From assembly GCA_963576475.1 (NCBI GenBank), contig OY754986.1, positions 6,890,531 through 6,954,530 on the forward strand: DNA of 64,000 nt, read 5' to 3'. The notes below the pieces were generated by a model. That model was not told the origin of the DNA. It did no database searches and worked only from the letters and a program-made list of their open reading frames with translations. Position 1 is the stretch's first letter. Each line of letters starts with the position of its first letter. The position numbers were made by a program, and so were the translations under genes. This DNA is from Molanna angustata (taxonomy: Eukaryota > Arthropoda > Insecta > Trichoptera > Molannidae). Positions 32,687 to 45,965 of this stretch are shown here, piece after piece.

Positions 32687-33065
32687 TTCTGTGGCGAATG
32701 TTGTTTGGTTCGGGCACACCGCCGGCGTAGACGTCGGGTCAGACATTCTGTGTTGACAATTGTGACATCAAATCTGACAGGTGATGATTGCGTCGGATGC
32801 CCCCGGTGTTAGCCCGCCAAGCTTTCGGACGCCAAAACGAGGACCGATGGGTGCGGGGGCAAGCCCTTTCGTTCGATCGGTTGTGCTAGGGACTTGCCCC
32901 GACTGCCGATCTTTAGCGGTTGCCCCGCCGTTTGAGGTTGGATTCTCGGGGGCAGTGGTTGAACCCGATGGATAGTGGATACTTTGTGCTGTACGACGTT
33001 GCGGCCGCGTCCGGGGGCGAACAGGACCAATGGTTTCTATAGCGTCACCGGCGTGGAAGTAGTAT
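32687..33065 (+). repeat. GC-rich repeat Rpt-F, copy 1
   Basis: A GC-rich island of about 380 bp in AT-rich surroundings, matching 52077-52460 in the same orientation: tgtggcgaatgttg, cgtcgggtcagacat, gatgattgcgtcggatgccc, gttggattctcgggggcagt, gaacccgatgga. The open frames on both strands differ between copies, so coding is unlikely. It may be the 5' UTR of a LINE or another transposon internal piece. Confidence 0.8.
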
Positions 33066-33639
33066 CGCGATCTTCATAGATGTGTTTAACTTTGTGGTTG
33101 GACTCTTAGGCTGGGTTGTTTCAAAATTGTGTTGTTTGAAGGTATTAGATTTCAATGAAATATCCAAAAGTATTGCACAATTTTATGAAATCAAAGTATT
33201 TTAAGTATACTGTAATTACTGATACTTTTGTTCGAGAAACACACCCTTAGTGATATGAAATATGCTTGATTGTAGTTTCTAGTTTTGTCCGACGAGCAGC
33301 CGCTCCGAGGGTGAAAAGAGCTACAAGCCCTTAAACGTTCCCTATGAAGTGAGGTAGTAGACTGTGAAATTCCGTAAAGTTGTTCTAAACTTCCTAGCTT
33401 ACATCATTTCATTTGCTTAATGTTAATAATTGTTTTGATTTTCTCACCTATGTATATGGTAATATTCGTTGTTGTATATGTATAGAATGTAAATATTTTA
33501 CGGCCGCATTCACAGCATCAAAAAGATCAACTAACTACCTGCTCGGAGCTCAAATCCTCGAGTGCATCACCTAATTAATTTCACCAACTAAAAACCAACA
33601 TTCTTAATTGATTCCGAGACTCAACTTACTCTCCTTATA

Positions 33640-33890
33640 TTTCCGGTGTATATTTTATTTTTTTTATTTTATGGAATACAATAAAGATTTATACAAATAT
33701 ACAAAGATAATTTTTATGTTGCCAATTATAGTATTCTAAAATATATTACATACACATTTATTAACAATTATGAAAACAGGATGGGAAAGGAGAGAGGTAG
33801 GGAGGTGAGTGGGGTAAGCATCGACCACTAGAAATTCATATTATGATTTATACCTCACGTGTCTCCATGTATGAATGATAATAAATTAAA
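33640..33890 (+). repeat. Repeat Rpt-E, copy 2 (unoccupied paralogue)
   Basis: Shares ccaattatagtattctaaa, gggaaaggagagaggtaggg and cacgtgtctccatgtatgaa with 5500-5688 plus 6846-6860. Because it runs through the point where copy 1 holds the Harbinger element, it shows the empty site. Confidence 0.7.
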
Positions 33891-34535
33891 ATTAAGCCTT
33901 TTTTTTTTGGGTTGTGTACCAATGTTTCAGTTATACCTATTTATACTCTGTTCACTTTCATTTTCGCGCACTCTGACGATGATCTTCAACAGATGGATAC
34001 CGGTCAGTGCCAGTGTTAAATTAAATAGTGAAACTAAAACTAATTAGTGTTTTCATTTATACCTAGTATAATATTACAATATATGAGATAAAATATTGTA
34101 GGGCATGAAATACGTAGTACCAATTACAAAAAAAATACTTAAACGGTAGTCGTTAGCTGACTGTCCCATTTCGCGTATTTTATTTGTGTCGGTACAATTT
34201 TGTATCTATTTTCTTTATGTATCGCTCTTTTCTACTCTGCGTACTTTGTATGTAAATTTCGTTCCGTTTTAATATTCATACAGCGAGTAAATTACAACAG
34301 TTTTTATTTCAATAGCCACCGAGGGCAGCGATGAAACGAATGAAAAGCATAAGAGAAGAAAAGAATAAGGCAAAAAATGAAGATGATGATGATATTTGAA
34401 AAGAGAAGTGATACTTTGTTTGATGATAATATTAAAACCAAGATTCTAGAATTAAATTGAGAAAATAAAATAAACATCGCAATAAAAAACACTTTGTGCT
34501 GAAAAATAATTGGAAAATCTCAGTCGTTTACGCTC
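33891..34535. other. No recognisable feature
   Basis: AT-rich; small open frames at 33859-34047 and 34304-34492 are compositionally trivial. Confidence 0.4.
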
Positions 34536-34559
34536 TCTAATAAATAAACTGAAAAGTGA

Positions 34560-34650
34560 ACGTTTATACACTAAATTTATATAATCAGGAATCAGTAGAG
34601 TTCATAGGTAGTATATAGATCTGTTCAGAGCATAAACTTTTGATAATTTT
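34560..34650 (+). mobile_element. Weak third copy of the R2/R4-type LINE 3' end
   Basis: aggaatcagtagagttcata and ggtagtatatagatctgttc resemble ggaatcagtagggttgttag and gtagtatagagacctcctca at 50840-50880. A short, diverged scrap only. Confidence 0.45.
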
Positions 34651-34804
34651 GAATTTATCTCTTAAATTTTCAATTTTTACATTAGTTTGTGCATTTTAAT
34701 ACTAACCAGAATAATTTAAAAAAATGTTTTTTTACTGTTTCATTGTTCCCTATACCTACTTTTGCTATGAAAATTGCAAATTTTTAGCCGGGGTTATATT
34801 TGGT

Positions 34805-34839
34805 GTTCCTTTTTTCATCATAATGATGAAAAAAGGAAC
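34805..34839. repeat. 17-bp perfect palindrome
   Basis: gttccttttttcatcat and its reverse complement are separated by one base. Near-copies of the arm (gatgatgaaaaaaagaaa) follow at 34857-34875. Confidence 0.7.
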
Positions 34840-35029
34840 ATATCAAATACCCTATGATGATGAAAAAAAGAAATAATTAATAAAAAAATATATTAAGGTA
34901 TTAATTTTTTTATATAAGTGAAAACATGTATTTAGGCATGAAACTATACATATCATTTTTGTTATTATTTTTACTGAATAAAAAAAATAAAAGAATGTCT
35001 TAATATCTGGATGGGTGAATTATGAGTAA

Positions 35030-35310
35030 GAATGTCGACGAAGCGATGAATGTGTGTCAAAATAGAAATAAGTGGCATTTGGTTCTATCTGCTTTGTATG
35101 TACGTATGAATAATTGTTAGTTAAATATTATGCGTGGTCCTGAAACATACAAGTGTGTATAATATTTATTTATTTTTATTTTACTTTACAAAGGACAGCA
35201 CACAGTACATGCATACAATTACATATTTAAAGAAAATAAATGAAAATACAAATAAAATAATATGTACCTTTTAAGTACTATACCTAATATCAAAAGAAGA
35301 CCAAAAATAA
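35030..35310 (-). mobile_element. LINE tail scraps
   Basis: 35030-35115 (plus) carries aatgtgtgtcaaaatagaaa and tggcatttggttctatctgc, the tail of the 29810-30175 family. 35165-35310, reversed, ends gtactgtgtgctgtcctttg then an ataaaaataaataa tail and matches 58208-58330. Confidence 0.55.
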
Positions 35311-35744
35311 TTAAATATTGTGGTTTGATTGATAAGTTTACTCGGGTTTTGAATCCCAAATAGGCAGATTCGAATCAGCTGAAACCAAATCGAATCTAAA
35401 CATTCTGTCACACACATACATATGATAACTAAATTAAAAGATATAAATTTAATTTATTGAAAAATTGAAATTATCAGATTATATTCAGATGTTTTTAATG
35501 AAAGGTACCAGGTAAGTATTGTGTAGAGTACATTGAAATGAAACATTACTTACAGTACATATAAAGCACGGTGAAATGAAATAACCATATTATTATTCTT
35601 TCAAATTTATTAAATACAATATCACTACATAATAAACATAAGTTATGAAGAGGAGAGAAAATAGTGAGGGGGGGCAAGCTGGCCAGTTACACCCTTATTC
35701 TAATTAGGTAGATAAGATTATAGGGAGTTTGGATCTAGATGAAA

Positions 35745-35830
35745 ACCCCTCGATTGACGGGAATCGAACCGGCCAACCGAGAGACTACATCGTGGGCCCA
35801 GATGTCCTGCATGGCCAAACCTGTTTCTCT
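35745..35830 (-). mobile_element. tRNA-like SINE fragment
   Basis: The minus strand has ggccggttcgattcccgtca (B box) preceded by a poorly paired tRNA-like head. Not a functional tRNA. Confidence 0.45.
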
Positions 35831-35836
35831 TTTTAA

Positions 35837-36166
35837 GTGAAAGGTTTTCACACAATATCTAAAATAACTCCGATATTACATAAAACAAGAAGGTTGCTGA
35901 AGGGTGTATTAAATAATAAAAGATCAATTACTTACATGGTTATCGAAGGAGAGACCCCGACCTGCGGCGTGCGCGCGTTTAAATATCGCGAAGTGCGTCA
36001 TTGTTTCCTGGAGGGAGGTGTAGTGATGTGCGGGAACGTCCGCCACAATAGATTGGCATTATTTTGGGCGTCGTCAAACTTTCGATTATTTGCATCTCCT
36101 TGCTGTTTCTGGAAAGTTCAACGGAATATATTAGTCTATCGTAATTCAGCGCTTCTTATTAGATGA
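35837..36166 (+). other. GC-richer open stretch, unknown
   Basis: A 109-codon open frame crosses a CpG-rich patch (gacctgcggcgtgcgcgcgt near 35960). The product shows no domain, signal peptide or repeat. It may be a promoter-like CpG patch or chance. Confidence 0.2.
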
Positions 36167-36584
36167 AATATTGGCAGCCTTTATTTAAATCTAAATTAGA
36201 TTAAAAGCTTTAACGAACTTAAACGCCTGAATTTCTCTTTTTTTTGAGTTATGTAATTACTCACATTTAATAATATTATTTTAATTCAAATGATAGTTTC
36301 AAAATTGGTGCAATAAAACCTTTCCAAAAATATCCATAAATATTATATGTTTTTAAGATTAATACATTTTCACTCAAAATGTCTCCGGAAGACTAGCCAA
36401 AAATCGAGCACGAGTACCAAAATTTTCATAATTATTTTCTTACGTAAAAAAGTTTGTTTAAAAAATCTCCCAATCGTGACACTAGAAAAAATACTATGTA
36501 CATTTGATATGTCTTTGTTTTACCTCGTTCCAGAGTGCGGCGCCGAGGAATAAATAATATTATGTTTTTTCAATTTACTTTTTG

Positions 36585-36720
36585 AAAACGGTTTGATCCC
36601 CAGCAGAGGAGAAATTTATTTAAAATTTATTTCTCACGCTTATATTGCTTCTATGGGCTGGAAACACTGGTTAGTTGGAAGAAATCGCCATATGGCAATA
36701 AACTCGCCACTTTTGCAAGG
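36585..36720 (+). mobile_element. SINE tail joined to LINE 3' end
   Basis: 36585-36650 (gtttgatccccagcagagga, aaatttatttaaaatttatt, ctcacgct) is the same SINE as 25270-25420. 36660-36720 has gaagaaatcgccatatggca and ataaactcgccac, the LINE tail seen at 8505-8610. Confidence 0.65.
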
Positions 36721-36747
36721 AAGCGTTTATAAGTTTTATTCAATCTC

Positions 36748-36767
36748 TTCACCGGTTAACCGGTGAA
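36748..36767. repeat. 20-bp perfect palindrome
   Basis: ttcaccggttaaccggtgaa is self-complementary. Confidence 0.7.
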
Positions 36768-36769
36768 AA

Positions 36770-37885
36770 AAACTAAACAACGGAGGAGTTCTCAAGTTGC
36801 TTAGTTATTATGCATAATATTTATGGTGGTGATAACAAAAATTTTCGAACTATCGAGCATGTGTTTATAATCACACTATTTTGAATCTGTGTAATTATAA
36901 AATTTGGCAGATCAAATTTCTTAAAAGAATCATTTATATTTTTTGGTACAACTCCTGTAGATGATATAATAAACGGTAACGGTATTATATTATTTCATAC
37001 GATCTGATCTGCTAGAGGGAGGTATTTTTGAATATTTAATGTATATTTTTGTTCTAAATTTGTTGTATTAGGAATAGATATTTAAATTAAATGGGTTTGT
37101 TTTGTATTTTTCTCAATCAATGTTATATCGTGTTTATTATTATTACTAATATTATTTAATACGTTCTGTTTCAGATAATTCATTAGTTTTTTTTTGTGTT
37201 TTCCACTTTTTTTACTGTCGATGGCGATAATATGTTTGTATAGTTGAGGAATACGGATCCAAGCTATTGAATATTTTTAGATATTTTGTTTTCTATACGA
37301 AATATGTATGTCAGTATACAATGTTACGAAGTACAATCTTTTCTTAACCCCGGATAGCTTCATATTTCTAGCTTGATACTATGTGCCTATTATATGTAAG
37401 TATGAAAATTAAGTATCAAATTTTTGAGAGCCCAGTCTGCCATACACACGGTATGAAACGATGTCGTCACTTAATACAATTTTTGAAAACTTGTTAAGAA
37501 AAGTTTGAGATGCACTGCTATAATAATTGTTTTTTATAGAAAATTGAATCGTCTAATTGGGATGTTTCGCTGCATACAATTCGCTCTCACTGGTCTATGT
37601 TAAATTCTATTGATTCATTTAGAGAAATAAATTCTCTTTGGTTTACATCTAACTAGTAACTTTTTTATTGTATCAGTTCACAAGGCGATGCGGTCGTCCA
37701 TTTAAAGTGGTAGAATAATTGATCATGTTTTATTATACCTTTCAAACTCATTCATATATCATCAATTCTACACATAACCTTATTAAAAGTTTCTATTTTG
37801 CCATTTTTTTAATCACTAACTAGCCACATTTTAACTAGCAACTAGTCGCGGTAATCATCTCAAAAATATAGACTGAAAACACTGC
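36770..37885. other. No recognisable feature
   Basis: Low-GC sequence with no open frame, domain or repeat match seen. Confidence 0.45.
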
Positions 37886-37889
37886 GTAA

Positions 37890-38015
37890 AACTGAATTTA
37901 TTATATATTTATTTATGTTTTATCACGCCATATTTATAATGACAACAATAAGTAGATTACTGCTGCCCAACTAGGAAATCCTGTTCTAGGGCTAGCAGTT
38001 TACAATTTTTACAGA
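37890..38015 (-). mobile_element. LINE 3' UTR end
   Basis: Reversed: gctagccctagaacaggatt then cctagttgggcagcagtaat, with an aacataaataaatata tail at 37900. A related piece lies at 38915-38975 (ctaaactaggtatacctgtt then cgggctagcag). Confidence 0.5.
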
Positions 38016-38234
38016 CAATTATACGCAATTATGAACCAGGTGATTGTTCCCGTTCCACACTAAATAGGCACACAATCTCAAAATTCTGCACTCACAATCA
38101 CAATTTTTAAGTATTTAAGTAGTTATTGCTGAATACTATGTATTTGTGTTAGTTCTGTCCTCCCATTAGTTACGATTTATTTATTAATATTCATTTTGAA
38201 TACATATTCTTTGTGATGTTATTTCTTTAAGAGA

Positions 38235-38345
38235 GGAAGGTAAGATGTTAGAGTCGAGGAGCAATGTATCTTCACTGGAAATCGAACTCATGACTTCTGG
38301 CTCAAGAGTCAAATGTCTAATTAAGTCAAGAAAGCCGAAAGTTTA
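38235..38345 (-). mobile_element. tRNA-like SINE fragment
   Basis: Reversed: gaagtcatgagttcgatttc then cagtgaagatacattg. The B box is clear, the rest weak. Confidence 0.4.
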
Positions 38346-38735
38346 AAAAAATATCCCCTACAATTTAAAAATTAGTTAATATACACCGACATCATTACAT
38401 GTGGCTTATAAAAATATTTTTAATTCTTGTGCTTGAGTACAACTATGAAGTTGTTACGTTATTAATGAAATTACTTTTTAAACAAAATTATGTGAAAATA
38501 ACAGAACACTCGGAACACAAAATATGTTGCCTTAATTAACAAGTTTAACAAGTATACAACATAACAGTTCAAGTATAATAGCTTAAAATACAATATTATT
38601 ATTATTTCAATAATTTTCCAAGTCAGAAAACATTTTTTGTCAACGAAACTTTTCAGACTTGCAAATAACTTATGTAGTTCAGCGAAATTAAATTAAAAAT
38701 TTGCGTGACTCGAGAAGGTCTCACACAATCCAACC
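38346..38735. other. No recognisable feature
   Basis: AT-rich, no structure of note. Confidence 0.4.
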
Positions 38736-38739
38736 ATTT

Positions 38740-38985
38740 TTCGTTTTGGTTTGATTTTATTTTAATTCTTTTACTGAATGTCACCCATTTATAGGAATAT
38801 TTCTTTTATTTTTTTATTTTCTTTATCAAACCATTTACACATGAGTCATTAAAATAGATACCTAATGATACATATGCAAATGTGGAAAATCCTCAAAAGA
38901 ATTAGGACAGGGATCCGTCGTACTGTTGCTAAACTAGGTATACCTGTTCTCGGGCTAGCAGTCTACATATAATTTATAATATTTT
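38740..38985 (-). mobile_element. LINE 3' UTR, reverse orientation
   Basis: Shares the ctaggtatacctgttctcgg / gctagcagtctac pattern with 37960-38010. Start and end are approximate. Confidence 0.4.
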
Positions 38986-38989
38986 GACT

Positions 38990-40100
38990 GTTAAGTCTTG
39001 ATGTAATTCCATTATCTCTCCTATATTCTATAATGTTTGGGGCTATCCACTGGCTAAATAGTGATTCTAGAAATTCCATTAAAAATAATTACAAAATTAA
39101 CTTTTTTTCCTCTCATAGATATGTTTGACCATTGACGCGTTTCGCTCAAATAGCATCTATGTACTTAATGGTTTGTATGTTTATATAATTCATATAAACT
39201 AAAATATTTTATACCGATTAGAAAGGTTAATGAAAGTCATCGTGATTATACGCAGATGCAAGTAGTGCATAAGTATATTTTCATTTTATTTATTAAATGC
39301 ACAAATCAGAAAGAAATGTGTATTGGGAATAGACAATGAGAGAGCATAGATATGGCAATGTACAAAGTGCATGTTCTTTTTTGATTTAGCGGCGAAGTTA
39401 GAACACAAATCACAGATCAAATCAAGACTTGCCAAATTTGTAACAATCAGGATTTTAGCACGAAAAATAATTAAAAAATAACAAGTACATAATCAAGCAA
39501 TTTCTATCCGCACAACAACCAGAGTAGTTCCTGGATCTTCTCATCTATATCATCTCTATTGAGAAGTTAAAAAATTGTAAAGATGTAATCAAACACTGTA
39601 ATAGCTTTTGTGTCCTATGTATAGTTTCGTGGTAAAAACAATTGGATACAGCAGAAAAAAGAAAAATGGGCTTAGGAACAAGAAGTACAAGATGGTTTAT
39701 TGATTAATATATTTTTTTTTTGATAGATCGTCAGCATATTTAATTTCTTTCAAATCATTGTGCTGCTACGTAAACAACGATACTTACGTTTAAGGAGATC
39801 GTTCATCATTCTGATTACTAAGCTTCAAGTGTTTTTGTTTGAGTCCAAGATAAATATGAAATTGTTATGGGGCAAAATAAACACCAAACATCCGATAATC
39901 GCAACAGTAAAATGCATCAGCTCGAACCTTCTGGATCAAGTAACTTTTGTGCTATAGACAGACACGTTAAAGTTTTGTATCTCTGTTTTGGCTCATACAT
40001 AAATTACGCTAACATTGAGTATTTTAATATAGGCCAGAGTTTAGTGTTATATGTATTTTATTACCTACGTATTGTTTGTGCTATCATACAGAGACGAACT
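38990..40100. other. No supported feature
   Basis: AT-rich. Open frames at 39760-39957 and 39867-40106 overlap each other and have no recognised domain. Confidence 0.4.
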
Positions 40101-40104
40101 CTTT

Positions 40105-41135
40105 GACAGAATGTTTTTACTCTCCAGAATATGGAATAGTGGAGACTCATGATTTCACAATTTTAAGTGTATTTTTTCACATCAATTTCTCAATGGGTAT
40201 CATGTAGAGAGTGCACATTATGAGTTTCGTTGTGATGTATTTGTATGTATGGCGTACGGATTATCCTTTTTGTGTCATCTCTACAGACCAAACTATAAGT
40301 CCGATAGACTTCATATTTACATCATACATGTAAAGTGCATACATAGACCTATGGCTGATAGACAAGTTTTATTTTTTTATGTGTGATTTCATTATTTACG
40401 TTGTTTTTTTTACGTGTTAGAGCTGATTAGTTTTCCATAGACATCCGTTAATTTCTTCTTCTCTGATTTCATCTGTCCAAATTTTCAAAATGCTATCACG
40501 GTCTGGAAAATCGTGGTATTTTTATACTGTTTAAAATTTTGATACAGTAAAAATACACTCATCAAAACTCATCAAAAATACATTCAAGGATTGTTAAAAT
40601 TTAAAGAAAAAAACTATGGTCTGCCATATCAATGTGAAATAAATTTCATATTTGTATGAAAAATGTATATAACGGAAGTAAATATGGGAAAATTGCGTGA
40701 TCAACTTAATATTGATATTGTATGTGTCTCTATAGACAAGTGTATTTTTTAGTCTCCATTTCTATCTTCCTCAAGGGGTAGGCAGTGAGAAAGGAACACC
40801 GCATTCTTCTATCTTGACACTTACACATCGCTTCATCAACATTGATACACTGTCTCATACATGCTCATCTTGCTTAAAATGCAATTTTACTTAAAATTTC
40901 TCAACAGGCATCATATAGAAAGTGCATACTATGACTTTCGTGAGAGTGTTTTTGTGTGTATGGTGTATTGTAAAAACTTCTGTCCTCTGGGAATCTTATA
41001 TTTGTTTAAAAATCTAATAGTAATGTACTTTATAAAAATGTATTTAGAGATCGTCAACCTTTCAAGAAGAAAAAATGAACACTTACGATGGTGTGGAGAG
41101 TTTAGAGTTGGCTACAACCCACTCGTTTTTACAAG
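40105..41135 (+). repeat. Repeat Rpt-A, copy 2 (most complete)
   Basis: The first half (gtacggattatcctttttgt, gctgattagttttccataga, catctgtccaaattttcaaa) matches 63655-64000. The second half matches 1-655. It ends atgaacacttacgatggtgt then ggctacaacccactcg, a tail shared with Rpt-B. No coding capacity beyond chance frames. About 1 kb, unclassified. Confidence 0.75.
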
Positions 41136-41241
41136 GCAAGGTCTTTATTTTATTTTAAAGAGACACACTTATCAAAAATACACGTAGGCAAATTAAATTC
41201 ATTAATGAAAATCCATGTATGTAAACAAATCAATTCTCTTA

Positions 41242-41697
41242 AAAATAAAACAATTTGTTTTAAATTCTACGTATATTTGTAAGTTCGTCGATAGCTATTT
41301 CGCCTTGCTAGGGCATCTTCAAGACTATGACGGCGTAGAGTTTCTGTCGGGTTATATAGGTAGAGGGTTGAGCTTACAATTTTTTGATTGGTCAGTATCT
41401 ACAAACAGAGTATTAAGCAATGGCAGTGGGTGGAGACTGTAGTTAAACTTAACAATTGACTGACCAATCCCTAAATATGTTTGTATACAGGTAGTTATAT
41501 TTGTTTATTGATATAGTTATATAACTGACCGTAACTGTAGATACTGACCAATCAAAAAATTGTAAGCTCAACCCTCTACCTATATAACCCGACAAAAACT
41601 CCACGCCGTCATAGTCTTGAAGATGCCCTAGCAAGGCGAAATAGCTATCGACGAACTTACAAATATACGTAGAATTTAAAACAAATTGTTTTATTTT
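41242..41697. mobile_element. 456-bp fold-back element, TA-flanked
   Basis: Arms 41242-41403 and 41536-41697 are inverted copies differing at two positions by eye. They begin aaaataaaacaatttgtttt and include tatttcgccttgctagggca. The spacer is 132 bp. TA sits at 41240-41241 and 41698-41699. The mirrored open frames on the two strands both read LGHLQDYDGVEFLSGYIGRG only because of the inversion; neither is a gene. Confidence 0.88.
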
Positions 41698-42159
41698 TAA
41701 TATAATTTAAAATGGGATTCTACTAAGTAAAATATCCACAAGTACTTAAAATCAATTCTCGTTAACTCTGAAAATAGTGTCCACAGCTTGCATAAAATTA
41801 ATATTTTATGACGCCACCATAGGTACAACTTTTCCTACACATAAAAATAAAAAATTTGTGATTTTGCCAACATCTCGTTTTATGTGATTTTGAGTGTAAA
41901 ATCCTTATTTGCTTTCTCTATTTACAACATTATCTTTATACCTATACACATAATAGATGAAGCAAAAACGTCGACACCTTTTTTAAGGCACCTAAACCCT
42001 GGGAACACGGATGTACCTACACAAAAATGCACACTTAATTACCTTCTAATGTATGTAAAACTAAAAAATATTGCACATCACCATATGTGAGATACAACAT
42101 TTTTTCGCGAAGAAAAGTTAAAATTTTAAGTTTTTTTTTCAAAAATCAATTAGCTGTGA

Positions 42160-42445
42160 GGCACCGGCTAAGAATAGTGCTTCCACTCTTTTCTATTGTT
42201 GTTTTCGAGTGTCTTGTAAGAGTCGGGTAAACGAAAATACAACAGGCAACAATAACATCTCACATAGTTCAGCAATGAGGTTCACCACCCATTCTGAATG
42301 TAGTGCCTTTTAGGTGAGACGAGACTGTTGTGTGGGTATACACAGATGTGTTGTGCTCCCTTTTATAAGGAAATCACACCCGCACACCTTTCGCTGGTTA
42401 CCCCACTTAATGGGATATGCCGTGATGGTATGTATGTATGTATGT
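42160..42445 (-). repeat. Repeats Rpt-I and Rpt-H, adjacent copies
   Basis: 42225-42290, reversed, reads acctcattgctgaactatgt then gagatgttattgttgcc, matching 47525-47580. 42320-42425, reversed, reads ggtgtgcgggtgtgatttcc then ttataaaaggga, matching 30680-30760. A (gtat)n run follows at 42429-42450. Confidence 0.6.
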
Positions 42446-42449
42446 ATGT

Positions 42450-43860
42450 AAAATCAAGAATACATACATAGTAATTAAAACATTATAATAATAAAAAACT
42501 CAGCCGGTAGATTTTCATATTCTCTTTCGATTGAAGTTAAAATCTACTTCATAGACCTTGTAGTTTTTTAGGTACTTTTAAGGTACTACACTTTTTTTTA
42601 AATATTATTTTTATTAAATTTCTAGTACACCCCTTGTGTTATCTAGCTTCATATAGTTGGAAACATACATTGATAAACTTTGCCCGCTTCGTAGGTATAC
42701 AAACATTACTTTGCATAGAACAATATGAAGGAATATTTCACATACGACGGACTAACTTCTCCTTTTGTCAAACACTCCATACATTCACGTTGTGAATGTG
42801 AACTTTCACATTATTGACTGACACAACATTCACACAATCATAATATTACTACATGTATATTGCATAATAAGTATATTGTGTTTTACTATCAAAAGCTCTA
42901 TCACTGTTTTATTAAAAGCTTTTCAGTGCAACAACAGCCCTATCAAGGTTTGTTTTGAGATAATTATGTAAGAAAAATAAATTGCAATATTAAGAAAAAA
43001 AATACTAATATGAAGAATATAGGTACCATTTTTTCAACAAAGTGTGACATTAATTATTATAATCTATTAGAAACACAACACTTAATTATTATTATATACT
43101 AATAAAACCATTCAGCACACTAACTATGCTCAACATGCAACAATATACAAAATCTGTAATACATACAATATGCATTTCCAAGAGATCGACATATATTCTT
43201 ACTAAGCGCCCCTACATTAAAAAAAAATATCAGACTTAAAATTTCATCCTCATAATAAAACTAAAGCCTTAATATACTGCACACATTTATATGTGCAATT
43301 TTCACACATCATTCACACATTATCTCACCATAATATGTAACTATTCCTAATTTATCTTAATATACTACAATAATCTTACTTTTAGATTGTCTCTCTGCAG
43401 AACTAACTATGTCCAAAATTCATTCATCCAAAGGGCTTGTAACATTTATAATGTTTTTTTTAAGAATGTTGATATTTTTAGACATACTAAAATAAAATAT
43501 AAAAATGCCATCTTTGAGACCCTTAGAGGTTTACGGTAGCTGATTCCTGCTTTGTTTTTTTTTTACTGTGAGTGCCACAACCTCCTTTCCCTATTTTTGT
43601 CCTTTTTCTTCTGGATTTTGAGTACCTACTAAATTTTAAATAGCAATTTGTTTTACACTGTGCAGCTTAAATAGATAATGTAATATCCGCAAACAAAATT
43701 GGTCTATGATATATTGTTAAAATATAATTTGTTGTAATATTTGTTTATATGACTGTATGTTTGTTAGGTTTAAATAAAAATAAAATGAAATAACTCCAGC
43801 GACAACCTGTACTTGGCCTTAATATTACTCAAATCATATTTATTTTATATAATTTATTAT
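42450..43860. other. No recognisable feature
   Basis: Long AT-rich stretch. A short palindrome, acattcacgttgtgaatgt, occurs near 42780. No coding evidence. Confidence 0.45.
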
Positions 43861-43862
43861 AC

Positions 43863-44090
43863 GCTGTATATTGTCCTCTATTGTCCTCTATTGTCCTCTA
43901 AATAAATAAATAAATAAATAAAACCTTCTCAAGTCAACGGCGGGGCCCACATCTTGAGAAGATGAAGGCCTTGGCGTCAGGTGGCAGCCGGCCGTAAAAT
44001 ATTTAACAAACAAAAATCTACTTATACTGACAATTAGATGCTGGCGCTTACGTAACAGTTGGCAAGAAAAAGAAGAAAATTGTAGCAAGA
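43863..44090 (-). mobile_element. LINE/SINE 3' end with short tandem units
   Basis: Three head-to-tail copies of ttgtcctcta (43871-43900) precede (aaat)n. Reversed, the adjacent sequence is ggccttcatcttctcaagat then gggccccgccgttgacttga and a tttatttattta tail. Class uncertain. Confidence 0.5.
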
Positions 44091-44267
44091 ACAGTTATAG
44101 TTGCTCTTAATTTGGAAAAATAATTATCGATGCAAAACTAATCACCAAAAAAATAAGACCAAGAGATTATTATTTTTGAAGAATTTAAAGTACCTACTTA
44201 CCAAGATATAACGATATTTTTAAGAAAATCAGGATATTACAGATATATTTTTTTTTAAATATATACA

Positions 44268-44540
44268 AATAATTACATTTTATATAAGCACCATAACAAA
44301 TAAATTGTGTTGGTTTGGACCACCTCACTAGGCCAGGCCTGTTCCGAGTTGGTAGACTAGTTACATCATATTAATTACTAAGTCATTGTAAGCTGTTATA
44401 TAGAATGATTGTGTAGCCCATGGTCCACTTATTGAGTCCTATGTCAATAGTTTTGTCGTGTATGTATGTTGTTACGAATTAAGAATTTGCTGACAATAGT
44501 TGATCCCTTTGTTATATAACAATGTTTTGTAGATATAGTT
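44268..44540 (+). repeat. Repeat Rpt-G, copy 1
   Basis: About 270 bp almost identical to 54270-54530: cctcactaggccaggcctgt, gtaagctgttatatagaatg, gcccatggtccacttattga, ttgctgacaatagttgatcc. The cctcactaggc...cctgttccgag start recurs at 53729-53762, suggesting a LINE 3' UTR family. Confidence 0.8.
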
Positions 44541-44840
44541 AAAATAACCTAAATGTAACTTGTTTATAACAGAAAAATGTACCAGAAATAAATATAAATA
44601 TACACATCCAAAATTAAACACATCATTTGCGCAGCACCATTACACATACATGGCAGAAAATTTTTCAACAAACTTCGAACGGATATATGAGAGTCAAATC
44701 ATGATTTAAAATATTTATGTTAAATTTTCGATCTCAATACAAGCCAGCCCTAGTGAGGTTAACAATTATATATTATTTTGTTTTATGTAACATGTAGAAA
44801 TAATCAAATGAATAAATAGCTGCATGGTAATTTCTTCCGA

Positions 44841-45862
<1,022 letters not shown>

Positions 45863-45899
45863 TCTAATAAACAGTGCTACCAGCCGATAGAAGCGAGAA

Positions 45900-45965
45900 T
45901 TGCGTGAGAAAAGAATGAAATCAATTTTTCCTCTGCAGGATATCGAACTCAGGATGCCATGATGA
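45900..45965 (-). mobile_element. SINE fragment
   Basis: Reversed: atcctgagttcgatatcctg then cagaggaaaaattgattt, resembling the family at 25270-25420. Confidence 0.4.

Noticed and set aside
35837..36166. 109-codon frame as a gene
   Set aside because: No recognisable domain or splice context; kept only as an unknown GC-richer stretch.
41215..41634. Two similar 60-75-codon frames on opposite strands
   Set aside because: Their likeness comes from the inverted arms of the fold-back element; no independent coding evidence.
43871..43900. Short direct repeats suggestive of a CRISPR array
   Set aside because: Three contiguous 10-bp units without spacers in an animal genome; a small tandem repeat.
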